Under the pieces are notes generated by a model. That model searched no databases and had not been told where the DNA came from. It saw nothing but the letters and a program-made list of their open reading frames with translations. Position numbers and translations under genes: made by a program. From contig NZ_CACSJJ010000005.1 in NCBI RefSeq assembly GCF_902706295.1, forward strand, positions 62,001-126,000: a DNA stretch of 64,000 bases, in the 5' to 3' direction. Shown piece by piece: positions 51,848 to 60,716 of the stretch (position 1 is the first letter of the stretch; every line of letters starts with the position of its first letter). The stretch is from Arthrobacter sp. 18067. Lineage in GTDB: Bacteria; Actinomycetota; Actinomycetes; Actinomycetales; Micrococcaceae.

Positions 51848-53080
51848 CTACGGCTGGAAGCCGGCGAGCGGACTGGCGGCGCAGGCCGAAACGGGGGGAG
51901 ACGATATGTCCGGCCGCATTCCGATCTGCACCATGACAGGCTGCGCACGCTTTGGGAGCGCAGAGCGCGAGTGGTCTTGACTGGGTTGCGGTCTGCTGCG
52001 TTCTCCAGCCAGGGCAGCTTCGCCGTAGCCCTGGACACATTCGGGGTCCGGTCCGTCCAGGGGCAGGCCCGTGAAGAATTTTGCGGCCATGCAGCCGCCG
52101 CGGCAGGCATCGAAGAACGAACATTTGGTGCAGGCGCCGGAGGTTTGTGGGGAACGGAGTTCTGTAAACAGCGCCGATTCCTGCCAGACCTCCTTGAATC
52201 CTCCTTCGCTGAGCACGTTGCCGGCGAGAAAGGTTTCGTGGATGGCGAATGGGCAGGCGTAAACGTCTCCCACTGGATCGATAAGGCACACGACGCGGCC
52301 GGCGCCGCACAAGTTTAGGCCCGGCAGGCTCTCCCCAAAGGGCGCGAGATGGAAGAAAGAGTCGCCGGTCAGGACGTTTTCTCCGTTGGCAATCAGCCAG
52401 TTGTAGATGGTGCGCTGCTGTTCGGGCAGCGGGTGTAGCTCGTCCCATACGTCGGCCCCGCGGCCGGAGGGGCGGAGTCGGGTGAGACGCAAGGTGGCAC
52501 CATGCTCATCGGCGATGCGTTTGAACTCATCAAGCTGGCCAACATTTTGCCGGGTCACAACGACGGAAATCTTCGCATCCTTGAAGCCTGCTTCTTTGAG
52601 GTTTTCCAAGGCACGGATTGCGGTGGCGTATGACCCGGGTCCTCGGACGTAGTCGTTGACGTCGGCCGTTGCACCGTCGAGGGAGATCTGGACATCGACA
52701 TAGGGTGTTGAGGCCAGAAATGCAGCCTTCTCCTTGTCGATGCGGATGCCGTTCGTGGAAAACTTCACGCCAACCTGGTGGTCGACCGCGTACTGAAGCA
52801 GATGCCAGAAGTCCGGTCGAATGGTGGGTTCGCCACCGCCGATGTTGACGTAAAAGACCTGCATGCGCTGAAGTTCGTCAATTACGGCTTCGCACTGCTC
52901 CGTGGTCAGCTCGCGCGGGTCGCGCTTGCCGGAAGAGGACAGGCAGTGGACGCAGGCCAGGTTGCATGCGTAGGTCAGCTCCCAAGTCAGGCAGATCGGG
53001 GCGTCGAGTCCGAATTCAAATTGGTCCACCAGGGATCCGCCCGTAGGACGAACCAGTGGGGTGGTGATACCTATGCTCAT
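51848..53080 (-). CDS. mftC: Mycofactocin radical SAM maturase
   Basis: 410 residues. Radical SAM cluster C39-x3-C43-x2-C46 (CNLACVHC), the GGEPTIRPDF SAM-binding region, and a SPASM domain with many cysteines near the end (CGAGRVVCLIDP, GACTKCSFFDACRGGC). MftC decarboxylates the final Tyr of MftA and links it to the neighbouring Val. Its ATG overlaps the mftB stop (ATGA), which fits their tight cooperation. Confidence 0.97.
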   Translation of the reverse strand: MSIGITTPLVRPTGGSLVDQFEFGLDAPICLTWELTYACNLACVHCLSSSGKRDPRELTTEQCEAVIDELQRMQVFYVNIGGGEPTIRPDFWHLLQYAVDHQVGVKFSTNGIRIDKEKAAFLASTPYVDVQISLDGATADVNDYVRGPGSYATAIRALENLKEAGFKDAKISVVVTRQNVGQLDEFKRIADEHGATLRLTRLRPSGRGADVWDELHPLPEQQRTIYNWLIANGENVLTGDSFFHLAPFGESLPGLNLCGAGRVVCLIDPVGDVYACPFAIHETFLAGNVLSEGGFKEVWQESALFTELRSPQTSGACTKCSFFDACRGGCMAAKFFTGLPLDGPDPECVQGYGEAALAGERSRPQPSQDHSRSALPKRAQPVMVQIGMRPDISSPPVSACAASPLAGFQP

Positions 53081-53373
53081 TGCTTGTTTCCTTCACTGGC
53101 GCGGATCATGTCGGTTGCGGCGAGACTATGCAACGCGGCGATGTACGCGTGCCACTGGGCTTCGGGAATCCCAGCTTGCATCAGCGCTGCCCGGACGGTC
53201 GTGCATTGATTCAGTGAACGCACAACGCTGACGAGTTCGGGTTTCTTGAGGAATGTCAGTTTTCGGTTGCCGAAATGGTAAGCCATCGCACCGAACGGCT
53301 CTGGCCGCAGCGCGACGGCCGGCGACAATCCCCACTCTTCATCGAGCATGGTGTCAATGACGGTCGTTGTCAT
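53077..53373 (-). CDS. mftB: Mycofactocin peptide chaperone (RRE-type)
   Basis: 98 residues from ATG 53373 (MTTTVIDTMLDEEWGLSPAV). The open frame runs on to 53478, but that part is the antisense-free coding tail of mftA in another frame and has no start signal. Pattern EWGLSPAVALRPEPFGAMAY then HFGNRKLTFLKKPELVSVVR is typical of MftB, which binds MftA and hands it to MftC. It starts 16 bp after mftA. Confidence 0.95.
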   Translation of the reverse strand: MTTTVIDTMLDEEWGLSPAVALRPEPFGAMAYHFGNRKLTFLKKPELVSVVRSLNQCTTVRAALMQAGIPEAQWHAYIAALHSLAATDMIRASEGNKQ

Positions 53374-53389
53374 GGGGTCTACCCGCCGT

Positions 53390-53500
53390 CTAGTAGACGC
53401 CGCACATTCCATCGATGGACACGTCTTCGACCAAGTCTTCGATGACCAAGTCGGCGTCCTCAGACGTAGTTTTCTCATGGTTCGGGTTCACATATTCCAC
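53390..53500 (-). CDS. mftA: Mycofactocin precursor peptide
   Basis: 36 residues, too short for common gene callers. GTG 53500 has CAGGAGA 6-7 bases upstream. The peptide begins MEYVNPNHEK, has an acidic middle (LVIEDLVEDVSIDG) and ends in the invariant IDGMCGVY. The last Val and Tyr become the cofactor core. It is the first gene of the operon mftABCDEFG, and mftR lies on the other strand 118 bp away. Confidence 0.97.
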   Translation of the reverse strand: MEYVNPNHEKTTSEDADLVIEDLVEDVSIDGMCGVY

Positions 53501-53606
53501 AGTTTTTCTCCTGTACCGACGGATCTCCACAGAGGTGCGGAGAGGTAAGAATCAGAATAATGGCACTCAGCGCCAAAAAGATAGGGGCAGGTGCGAAGAC
53601 TGCTAA

Positions 53607-53620
53607 ATTGTTCTTACAAT
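53607..53620. promoter_or_regulatory. Inverted repeat at the mftR start, candidate operator
   Basis: ATTGT (53607-53611) and ACAAT (53616-53620) flank TCTT; the right arm runs into the mftR ATG. It lies in the 118-bp mftA/mftR divergent region, which also must hold both promoters. No ribosome-binding site is visible for mftR, so its message may be nearly leaderless. Confidence 0.45.
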
Positions 53621-54209
53621 GACCACAACCACGAATCGCTCCCCGGGCCGTCGGGCCGTTACGGATCATGGCTCGATTGAGCGTGCTGCCTTCAGGTTGT
53701 TTGAGGAACAAGGCTTTGACGACACGACAATGGAGCAAATAGCCGAGTCCTTGGGCGTAGGACGTCGGACTCTTTTTCGCTACTTCCCCTCCAAGAACGA
53801 CATACCCTGGGGCCAGTTCGACCAAAGCTTGCGCGACTTTGCCGCGCAGCTGGCAAGCGTTCCGCTGGAGGTACCGGTTTCGGAGGCCGTTCACCAGTGT
53901 GTCGTGGCCTTCAACGATTTCGATGAACAGTCCTTGCCCCAACACCGAATCCGAATGAGGCTGATTCTGGATACGCCAACACTCCAAGCGCACTCCGCCC
54001 TCCGGTATGCCGCTTGGCGGACCGTAATCGAGGACTACGTGGCGGCCAGGCTGAACATGAGGCCGGATGGGCTAGTGCCCCGACTTGCCGGACACGTGAG
54101 CCTGGCGTTAGCGGTCTCATCCTATGAGCAATGGCTTTCTGAACCCGACAGTGACCTGACCAGCATTTTGCGGTTGGCGATGGGCGAGCTGCGGTCATAT
54201 CTTGACTAG
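53619..54209 (+). CDS. mftR: Mycofactocin-system TetR-family regulator
   Basis: 196 residues. HTH: AAFRLFEEQGFDDTTMEQIA, ESLGVGRRTLFRYFPSKNDI followed by PWGQFDQ. The phrase RYFPSKNDIPWGQFD is typical of MftR. In mycobacteria MftR represses the mft operon and responds to long-chain acyl-CoA. Divergent placement next to mftA supports the call. Confidence 0.92.
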   Translation: MTTTTNRSPGRRAVTDHGSIERAAFRLFEEQGFDDTTMEQIAESLGVGRRTLFRYFPSKNDIPWGQFDQSLRDFAAQLASVPLEVPVSEAVHQCVVAFNDFDEQSLPQHRIRMRLILDTPTLQAHSALRYAAWRTVIEDYVAARLNMRPDGLVPRLAGHVSLALAVSSYEQWLSEPDSDLTSILRLAMGELRSYLD

Positions 54210-54494
54210 GCCCCACGCAAAGCGATGAGCATCCTCCTGTGCGATCCAGCCCCTAACGAGCTCAGGTGTAATCATGACAAAAGGCCTCCTGCATCGATTT
54301 AGTTATGTTGGTAACGGCGATGCCACTTTCGTCACGCTTATCGGGAGAAGCCCTAGACGGGTTTGACTTTGAAATTGGTGCACAATCGGTGCCTCCGGCG
54401 ACAGTGAGCCTCGACCAGGTGCTACCTCTTCGCAAGGGTTGGTAATCGCTGGCGTCCGAGACTCCCTGCGATACCGCGAGCACCCGCCCGGCGG

Positions 54495-55110
54495 GTGAGC
54501 GCAAGGGGCTCGTCGGGGGAGTTATGCGCGGCGGCCCGTACGTGCCCTGCTGGGACAGTCGGCGCTCGAGCTGCCCTACATCCCTGTAATCGACTGGGCA
54601 ATTGGTTTCCTCAGGCATCGCTGGTGTCTGATCTGCAGCGGCTTGCAGCCGATCTGAAATCCGCCTTTCCACACATGCGCGGGTTCTCCCGCTCAAACCT
54701 TTTTACATGAGAGCATTCGCTGCCGTCTGGGACTTGTCGGATCCATCCGTGCTCAACCGCGGTGAAAGGGCTGCCCTGGGGTCACATCATCGAGCTGCTC
54801 AAGCTGAAGGATCCCGTGATCCGTGACTGGTACGCAGAACGGGCTGTCGAGCACAAATGGCGGCTGGAAGTCCTTGAGCACCAGATCACGACCGGCCTAC
54901 ACCGCAGAGTCGGGGCTGCTCCGAACAATCTCGAAGAACGCCTCTCCGAGGATGGAGCGGCGCTGGCCCGGAGTGTGGTCTAGGATCCGTTGGTTTTCGA
55001 CTTCCTCGGCCTGACCAATGAGGTCGAAGAACTGGCCATGGAGGAGGCCATGACTCAGCGGATGTCGCACCGATCGACGAGCGCTTTTGAACAACGGGAC
55101 TTTGTACATT
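54495..55110 (+). pseudogene. YhcG/DUF1016-type PD-(D/E)XK nuclease relic
   Basis: Pieces in family order: DLQRLAADLKSAFPHMRGFS and RSNLF; after a frame change YMRAFAAVWDLSDPSVLNR; after another LPWGHIIELLKLKDPVIRDW, YAERAVEHKWRLEVLEHQIT and GLHRRVGAAPNNLEERL; then an in-frame TAG (54981) and DPLVFDFLGLTNEVEELAME. The C-terminal nuclease half is not recognisable. Two frameshifts and a stop make it non-functional. The stretch 54210-54494 shows no gene. Confidence 0.75.
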
Positions 55111-55232
55111 CTGGCCAATGGCAGGACGGATCATCCAGAGACCCCGGCGCCCAAGGACAAATATTGTGTGTTGGTAATCGCCTTTGATTCGCCCCACGCT
55201 TCCGATCCGCTTCGTGCTTCGAATGGACGTCC

Positions 55233-56432
55233 ATGAATCCTCGCCTGACACCACCCCCGCCCCGCCCGGCTCCGCTGGAAGGAATTCTCGTGGCGGACTT
55301 CTCTCGAGTCCTTGCCGGACCGCTCGCCACCATGACACTGGCTGATATGGGTGCCCGTGTAGTCAAGGTTGAAAGGCCAGGCAGCGGAGACGACACTCGG
55401 AGTTGGGGGCCGCCGTTCTCAGCTACCGGATCCACCTATTTCGAAAGCGTGAACCGCAACAAGGAATCGTTGCGTCTTGACCTGACCGACCCGGCCGACG
55501 TCTTCCTTGCCCGCGAGCTCGCTCTTAGAGCTGACGTCGTCGTAGAGAATTTCATGCCGGGACGAATGGAAAAAATCGGCTTGGGTTACGAAGAGCTCTC
55601 GGGCATCCGTCCCGACCTGGTGTACGCCTCAATCTCCGGATTCGGCAGCGCCGGAGGCGCTGCCCTGCCCGGTTACGATTTTGTGGTCCAAGCCCTGGGC
55701 GGCCTCATGAGCATCACGGGTTCGGCTGATGACGGGCCGGTGAAGTCGGGCGTTGCCTTGGTGGATGTGCTGACGGCAAAGGACGCTACGATCGGCATTC
55801 TCGCGGCGCTGCAGGCACGCGGCGTAAGCGGGATGGGCGCCCGCGTGGAAGTCAACCTGCTCTCCAGCCTGCAGGGCGCGCTGGCCAACCAGGGACAGGC
55901 TTATCTCGGCGCGGGAATAGTCCCCACCCGCATGGGTAACAAGCACCCATCGATTGTGCCCTACCAATTACTGGAATGCGCTGACGGGCCCTTGGCGGTG
56001 GCCTGTGGAAATGACAGACAGTTCGCCAAGCTCACCGCAATTTTGAGCTTGTCCAAGTTGGCGCATGATCCCCGTTTTGCCACTAATACCGCCCGGGTAC
56101 AGCATCGCCGGGAGTTGACGGCGCGCCTTGAACAAGCTCTTTCCGCTGCACCGGCGTTGTACTGGCAGGAGCGACTCACCAAGGCCGGAGTCCCGGCCGG
56201 CCACGTCTCAACCATCGCCGAGGGACTCGAGTACGCCGAGTCCCTCGGCCTGTGTCCGATCCTCGAAGTGCACGATTCTTCCGGGGTCACGGTAGGTCGC
56301 CAGATCAGGAATCCGATCACGTGGTCCCCCGTATTCCGTCTGCGCAAACAGGCACCGCCGGAGCTAGGGGAACACGATCACAGCATTCGTTCCTGGTTGG
56401 AATCAGCAGGGAGAACAGCGGCTTCTGACTAG
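55233..56432 (+). CDS. CaiB/BaiF-family CoA-transferase (candidate glutarate CoA-transferase)
   Basis: 399 residues. Class III CoA-transferase pattern: VADFSRVLAGPLATMTLADM, GARVVKVERPGSGDDTRSWG, NRNKESLRLDLTDP, DVVVENFMPG, YDFVVQALGGLMSITG and SGVALVDVLTAKDA. Family members move CoA between carboxylic acids. With a glutaryl-CoA dehydrogenase, an aldehyde dehydrogenase and an aminotransferase in the same cluster, succinyl-CoA:glutarate CoA transfer is the best guess. It is convergent with the pucR-type gene. Confidence 0.85.
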   Translation: MNPRLTPPPPRPAPLEGILVADFSRVLAGPLATMTLADMGARVVKVERPGSGDDTRSWGPPFSATGSTYFESVNRNKESLRLDLTDPADVFLARELALRADVVVENFMPGRMEKIGLGYEELSGIRPDLVYASISGFGSAGGAALPGYDFVVQALGGLMSITGSADDGPVKSGVALVDVLTAKDATIGILAALQARGVSGMGARVEVNLLSSLQGALANQGQAYLGAGIVPTRMGNKHPSIVPYQLLECADGPLAVACGNDRQFAKLTAILSLSKLAHDPRFATNTARVQHRRELTARLEQALSAAPALYWQERLTKAGVPAGHVSTIAEGLEYAESLGLCPILEVHDSSGVTVGRQIRNPITWSPVFRLRKQAPPELGEHDHSIRSWLESAGRTAASD

Positions 56433-56477
56433 CGGGGCGCCCGGACCCTGGCGATGCCGCGGAGGCCCAACAGCTGG

Positions 56478-58004
56478 CTAGGCCTTCCGCACCGCCAACC
56501 AGAGGTGGGCTGCCACGTCCGGGTCGTCGAGATCGGCCTGGATGAGCTTGGCAGCAATGGCAATCCGGTGACGGAGCGAATTCCTGTGGAGTTTCAACTC
56601 CCGCGCAGCCTGTTCCCACTGCCCACGATGCCGAAGGTAGCTGCGGACGGTCGAGATAAGGTCAGCTCTTGCGTAGTTACGCAACGCAATTACCCAAGCC
56701 TCCGCTCGGGGATCCACGGCGGCCGTCGACGGCGTGGCTACGGTCCCGGGGGGCACTTCCCTGACGAACGCACTCATTTCTCCCGCCTCCGCCGCAACCC
56801 GCTGCAGCGTCATGGGCTGGCTCAGAGCCGCCGCGGTACCAGAAGAAAGCCGTCTGGTATCAGAAGGGGCACCCTGCGGGACCTTCAAACTCCCGACCTG
56901 CCGGCTATCCGTAGAACCCGGGCCGGCGTCAAGGAGGAAATACTCCAAATCATCCTTCAGGAAACGCAAACGACAATCCCGCACTGACGTCTCCAACCAC
57001 GGCATTACATGGACGCCTTGCAGGCTCGCAAGCATCGAAGCGGGATCGGCGGAAGAGCGGGCATCCGCATCTGCCTTCAGGACCAACAGCCGGACATATC
57101 CAACGGGTAAGGGGACGCCCAGATCAACCGCGAGTGCCTTCCCGGCATCAAGATGCCCACCCAGCAAGAGGGTAGCCACCGCTGAGTCGAGCCCTGCCGC
57201 CGTTGTCAGGGCTTCCGCCTGTTGCTGAGCTTTGAGCGAAAGCAGGACACACACAGTCTGAATCACCTGCCGGTCAGCTTTGGTGAGTTTCCGGCCGGCT
57301 CCGAGCGCCAAAAACCCTGCGATCTTGCGCCCAACGAGCACCGGATGCTCGACGACGTCCGTGCCGTGTATCTGAAAGGTCGCAGCTGAGTGGAGCCCCG
57401 CCATGTTGAGCCGGGCGGTTTCAAGGCGAAGCTGGGGCAAAACCCCACGCATCGTTGGCGGCCATAGCGTCTCTTCTCCTGAATCCACCGGGAGGTAGAC
57501 GGCCCATCCCCCGAGTGCCTGAGCGAGCGCCATAACTACCGAGGCCAGAGCGTTCGGCAGTGTTGCCGCCCGCGCTAGAGCCGTTTGGGTACCCAAGCTG
57601 GCAATTAGGTCGGTCTGGCCGGCTTTCGCTATCAGGTCCCAGTACGCCCTGGAGACGTTCATGAACGGCACCCCGCTCGGCACCACCAGCAGTTCCAAAC
57701 TACTCCGCGAACAGCTTGTGACTAGGGCTTCTGGTATCTCATCGAGGCCTGCACCCAAGCCCAACCCTAGTGCGGCAACCTTCCGTTCCGCCAAGCGATG
57801 AACGTAGGCCTGGATCTTGTCAGCAGTTCCCCTGGCTACGGGGATCCCTGTCGTGAGTAACAATTCGCCGCCCTCGAGATACGGCGTAGGGTCGTCGAGC
57901 TCTGAGATATGGACGCCGGAGATCTGGCGACGTGCTACCTGGTGACCACCGGCGGGACGGAGATCGTCGCCGAGATGATGATGAAGCTGAGCCAGACTAA
58001 TCAT
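56478..58004 (-). CDS. PucR-family transcriptional regulator
   Basis: 508 residues. N-terminal PucR domain (VHISELDDPTPYLEGGELLL, TTGIPVA), a GAF-like middle, and a C-terminal HTH_30-type end (TVRSYLRHRGQWEQAARELK, LHRNSLRHRIAIAAKLI). These regulators often activate amine or amino-acid degradation genes lying divergently. Here the aminotransferase starts 125 bp away, with an inverted repeat in between. Confidence 0.92.
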   Translation of the reverse strand: MISLAQLHHHLGDDLRPAGGHQVARRQISGVHISELDDPTPYLEGGELLLTTGIPVARGTADKIQAYVHRLAERKVAALGLGLGAGLDEIPEALVTSCSRSSLELLVVPSGVPFMNVSRAYWDLIAKAGQTDLIASLGTQTALARAATLPNALASVVMALAQALGGWAVYLPVDSGEETLWPPTMRGVLPQLRLETARLNMAGLHSAATFQIHGTDVVEHPVLVGRKIAGFLALGAGRKLTKADRQVIQTVCVLLSLKAQQQAEALTTAAGLDSAVATLLLGGHLDAGKALAVDLGVPLPVGYVRLLVLKADADARSSADPASMLASLQGVHVMPWLETSVRDCRLRFLKDDLEYFLLDAGPGSTDSRQVGSLKVPQGAPSDTRRLSSGTAAALSQPMTLQRVAAEAGEMSAFVREVPPGTVATPSTAAVDPRAEAWVIALRNYARADLISTVRSYLRHRGQWEQAARELKLHRNSLRHRIAIAAKLIQADLDDPDVAAHLWLAVRKA

Positions 58005-58046
58005 GCGACGAGGGCCTTTCGATGACCGTACCTTTGGGCAACATCC

Positions 58047-58094
58047 TTGGATGATCTAACCGAACTTATGAAGAATACTGGATGGATCATCCAA
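58047..58094. promoter_or_regulatory. Inverted repeat in the pucR/aminotransferase divergent region
   Basis: TTGGATGATC (58047-58056) and GATCATCCAA (58085-58094) are exact complements with 28 bases between. Candidate binding site of the PucR-type regulator. Confidence 0.6.
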
Positions 58095-58129
58095 TGTAGA
58101 TGCCGCTCCGGACGGTTACTTTGGAGTCC

Positions 58130-59509
58130 ATGACAACCAGCGCAGTCCCTCTCGTCCAGGCTCGGCATGTCGGGACCGCCATTCCTGGCCCCCGTTCAAA
58201 GGCTCTCCATGCCCAGCGTGCGGACCAGGTAAGCTCCGGTTTCGGAGTGACTCTGCCGGTCTTCATCGATCGTGCCGAAGGCGGCATCCTTCAGGACGTG
58301 GACGGGAACCGTTTCATCGACTTCGCTTCGGGAATCGCGGTGACCAGTGTCGGCGCGACACACCCGATGGTCCAAGCCCGCGTTGCCGAGCAACTCGGGA
58401 AGTTTACTCACACCTGCTACATGGTCACCGAGTACGACTCGTTCACTAAGGTAGCAGCCTGGCTCAACAAGCACGTTCCGGGCAACTTTGACAAGCGGAC
58501 AGCTCTCTTCTCCACCGGTGCAGAAGCAGTCGAAAACGCCATTAAGATTGCCCGGGCTGCCACTGGACGGAACAAAGTCCTGGTATTCGAAGACGCCTAT
58601 CACGGCCGTTCTCTGCTGACGATGGCAATGACCGCCAAGGAAAACCCGTACAAGATGAACTTCGGTCCGTTTCCGGGCGAAGTGCTCCGCGCTGCAACCA
58701 GTACGTCTCTGCAATCCAAGACCACCGACCCGGGCGAGGCCACTGCTGAGGCCCTCATGCAGGTCGAGCGGCTAATCACTGCCCAGGGCTCGGACGGTTT
58801 CGCCGCGATGGTCATCGAACCGATACAAGGGGAGGGTGGGTTCATTGTTCCGGCTCCGGGCTTTCTGGCAGCGCTCCGCGAGATCGCCACACGGAACGGC
58901 ATCGTGTTCGTAGTGGATGAGATTCAGTCCGGCATGGGACGGACCGGAAAGCTGTTCGCCAGCGAATACGAAGGCATCGCCGGTGATATCACCCTGACGG
59001 CCAAGGCGCTGGCTGGCGGGCTGCCCTTAAGCGCTGTGACTGGTCGTACAGAACTCATGAACGCTGTGCATGCAGGAGGACTCGGCGGTACCTACGCGGG
59101 CAACCCGCTAGCGTGTGCTGCTGCGCTGGGGGTTTTTGATGCCTTCGAAGACGGAATCCTGTTGGAGAACGCTCGCACCATCGAGGTGACCACACGGGAA
59201 ATGCTGGAACCTTTGCTCAAGGAAGTAGACGCCGTGGGGGACATCCGCGGCCGCGGCGCCATGCTGGCCCTTGAATTCGTCGACCCCACGACCAAGATGC
59301 CGCGACCGGACCTGGCTGCCGCCATCAACGCGCACTGTCATCAGCAGGGCGTGCTTACTTTGGTTTGCGGTACGAACGGCAACGTCATCAGGCTGTTGCC
59401 ACCGCTGGTCATTGCCCACGGACTCTTGCTCGACGGTCTCGCCGTCCTTCGGGACGCAATCGTGGCAGAGTCCCGCATTCTCCCTAGTACGGGCGTCACA
59501 ATTCTCTGA
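58130..59509 (+). CDS. gabT: Class III aminotransferase, 4-aminobutyrate/5-aminovalerate type
   Basis: 459 residues from ATG 58130 (GGAG upstream). PLP-binding Lys K292 in LTAKALAGGLPL; DEIQSGMGRTGKLFA and FEDAYHGRSLLTMAMTAK are typical of the GABA aminotransferase group. The enzyme moves the omega-amino group to 2-oxoglutarate. Because a glutaryl-CoA dehydrogenase follows, 5-aminovalerate (from lysine) is as likely a substrate as 4-aminobutyrate. First gene of the plus-strand operon. Confidence 0.9.
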   Translation: MTTSAVPLVQARHVGTAIPGPRSKALHAQRADQVSSGFGVTLPVFIDRAEGGILQDVDGNRFIDFASGIAVTSVGATHPMVQARVAEQLGKFTHTCYMVTEYDSFTKVAAWLNKHVPGNFDKRTALFSTGAEAVENAIKIARAATGRNKVLVFEDAYHGRSLLTMAMTAKENPYKMNFGPFPGEVLRAATSTSLQSKTTDPGEATAEALMQVERLITAQGSDGFAAMVIEPIQGEGGFIVPAPGFLAALREIATRNGIVFVVDEIQSGMGRTGKLFASEYEGIAGDITLTAKALAGGLPLSAVTGRTELMNAVHAGGLGGTYAGNPLACAAALGVFDAFEDGILLENARTIEVTTREMLEPLLKEVDAVGDIRGRGAMLALEFVDPTTKMPRPDLAAAINAHCHQQGVLTLVCGTNGNVIRLLPPLVIAHGLLLDGLAVLRDAIVAESRILPSTGVTIL

Positions 59510-59545
59510 TCTCGTCCTTCCCACCGAACATTGCTGGAGAACCAC

Positions 59546-60706
59546 ATGCTCGACACCTCTGACCTTCTTAACCTGGATTCCCTGTTCAGCGCCGAAGAAC
59601 TCAACCTACGAAACGATGTCCGCGCTTTCGTGGACAGCAGCATCCGCCCCCACATCGCAGAGTGGTATGAAAACGCTGTCTTCCCCCAAGAGATCATCCG
59701 CGAGCTGGCGCGGCTTGGTTTGTTGGGCATGCACCTCAAGGGCTACGGATGCCCGGGCCGCTCCGCTATCGAATACGGGCTGGCAGCCATGGAACTTGAG
59801 GCGGGCGACTCCGGCTTGCGCACTTTCGTCAGCGTGCAGGGTTCCTTGGCAATGAGCGCCATCCACAAACATGGCTCGGAACTGCAAAAGAACAGGTTGC
59901 TGCCTCCCATGGCCGCCGGTGAGGTGGTGGGCTGCTTCGGCCTGACCGAACCCACAGCGGGTTCCGACCCGGGCGGCATGCAGACGTTCGCCCGCCGCGA
60001 GGGCGACGCGTGGATCCTCAACGGTTCCAAACGCTGGATCGGCCTCGCCTCAATTGCCCAGATCGCTATCATTTGGGCCATGACAGACGATGGGGTTCGG
60101 GGCTTCATCGTCCCCACCGACACCCCCGGCTTCAACGCCACGCCTATCGAGTCGAAGCTTTCCATGCGCGCATCTATCCAGTGCGACATAGAACTCAATG
60201 ACGTGCTCCTTCCCGCGGAGTCCATCCTCCCTGGGGCTAGGGGACTCCGCGGACCCTTTGAATGCCTCAACGAAGCTCGATACGGCATCATCTGGGGTGC
60301 CATGGGGGCCGCCCGCGACAGCTACCTCACGGTCCTCGAGTACTCACAACAACGCCTTCAGTTCGACAAACCGTTGGCCAGCTACCAACTGACCCAGGAA
60401 AAACTTGTCAATATGGCACTCGAAATCAACAAGGGAATGCTGCTCGCCCTGCAGATCGGTCGCCTCAAAGAATCCGGCCAACTCAAACCGCATCAGATTT
60501 CCATGGGCAAGCTCAACAACTGCCGCGAAGCGATCAAGATATGCCGGGATGCCCGGGCCATGCTCGGAGGGAACGGCATCACCTTGGACTACGCACCCTT
60601 CCGCCATGCTAACAACCTAGAGTCGGTGCGCACCTATGAAGGCACGGACGAAATCCATACCCTCATCCTGGGTAACCACATCACCGGCATCCCCGCATTC
60701 CGCTAG
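59546..60706 (+). CDS. gcdH: Glutaryl-CoA dehydrogenase (acyl-CoA dehydrogenase family)
   Basis: 386 residues from ATG 59546 (GGAGA upstream). FLTEP-like loop CFGLTEPTAGSDPGGMQT, WILNGSKRWIGLA, KLSMRASIQCDIELNDV, ECLNEARYGIIWGAMGAA and the catalytic base E365 in TYEGTDEIHTL. The RYGI..G region and the SMRAS stretch separate glutaryl-CoA dehydrogenases from short-chain enzymes. It oxidises and decarboxylates glutaryl-CoA to crotonyl-CoA using FAD. Confidence 0.92.
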   Translation: MLDTSDLLNLDSLFSAEELNLRNDVRAFVDSSIRPHIAEWYENAVFPQEIIRELARLGLLGMHLKGYGCPGRSAIEYGLAAMELEAGDSGLRTFVSVQGSLAMSAIHKHGSELQKNRLLPPMAAGEVVGCFGLTEPTAGSDPGGMQTFARREGDAWILNGSKRWIGLASIAQIAIIWAMTDDGVRGFIVPTDTPGFNATPIESKLSMRASIQCDIELNDVLLPAESILPGARGLRGPFECLNEARYGIIWGAMGAARDSYLTVLEYSQQRLQFDKPLASYQLTQEKLVNMALEINKGMLLALQIGRLKESGQLKPHQISMGKLNNCREAIKICRDARAMLGGNGITLDYAPFRHANNLESVRTYEGTDEIHTLILGNHITGIPAFR

Positions 60707-60716
60707 AGGCGAGAAA

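Noticed and set aside
53077..53478. Longer mftB starting at 53478
   Set aside because: The extra N-terminus is mftA read in another frame; ATG 53373 gives the normal MftB length.
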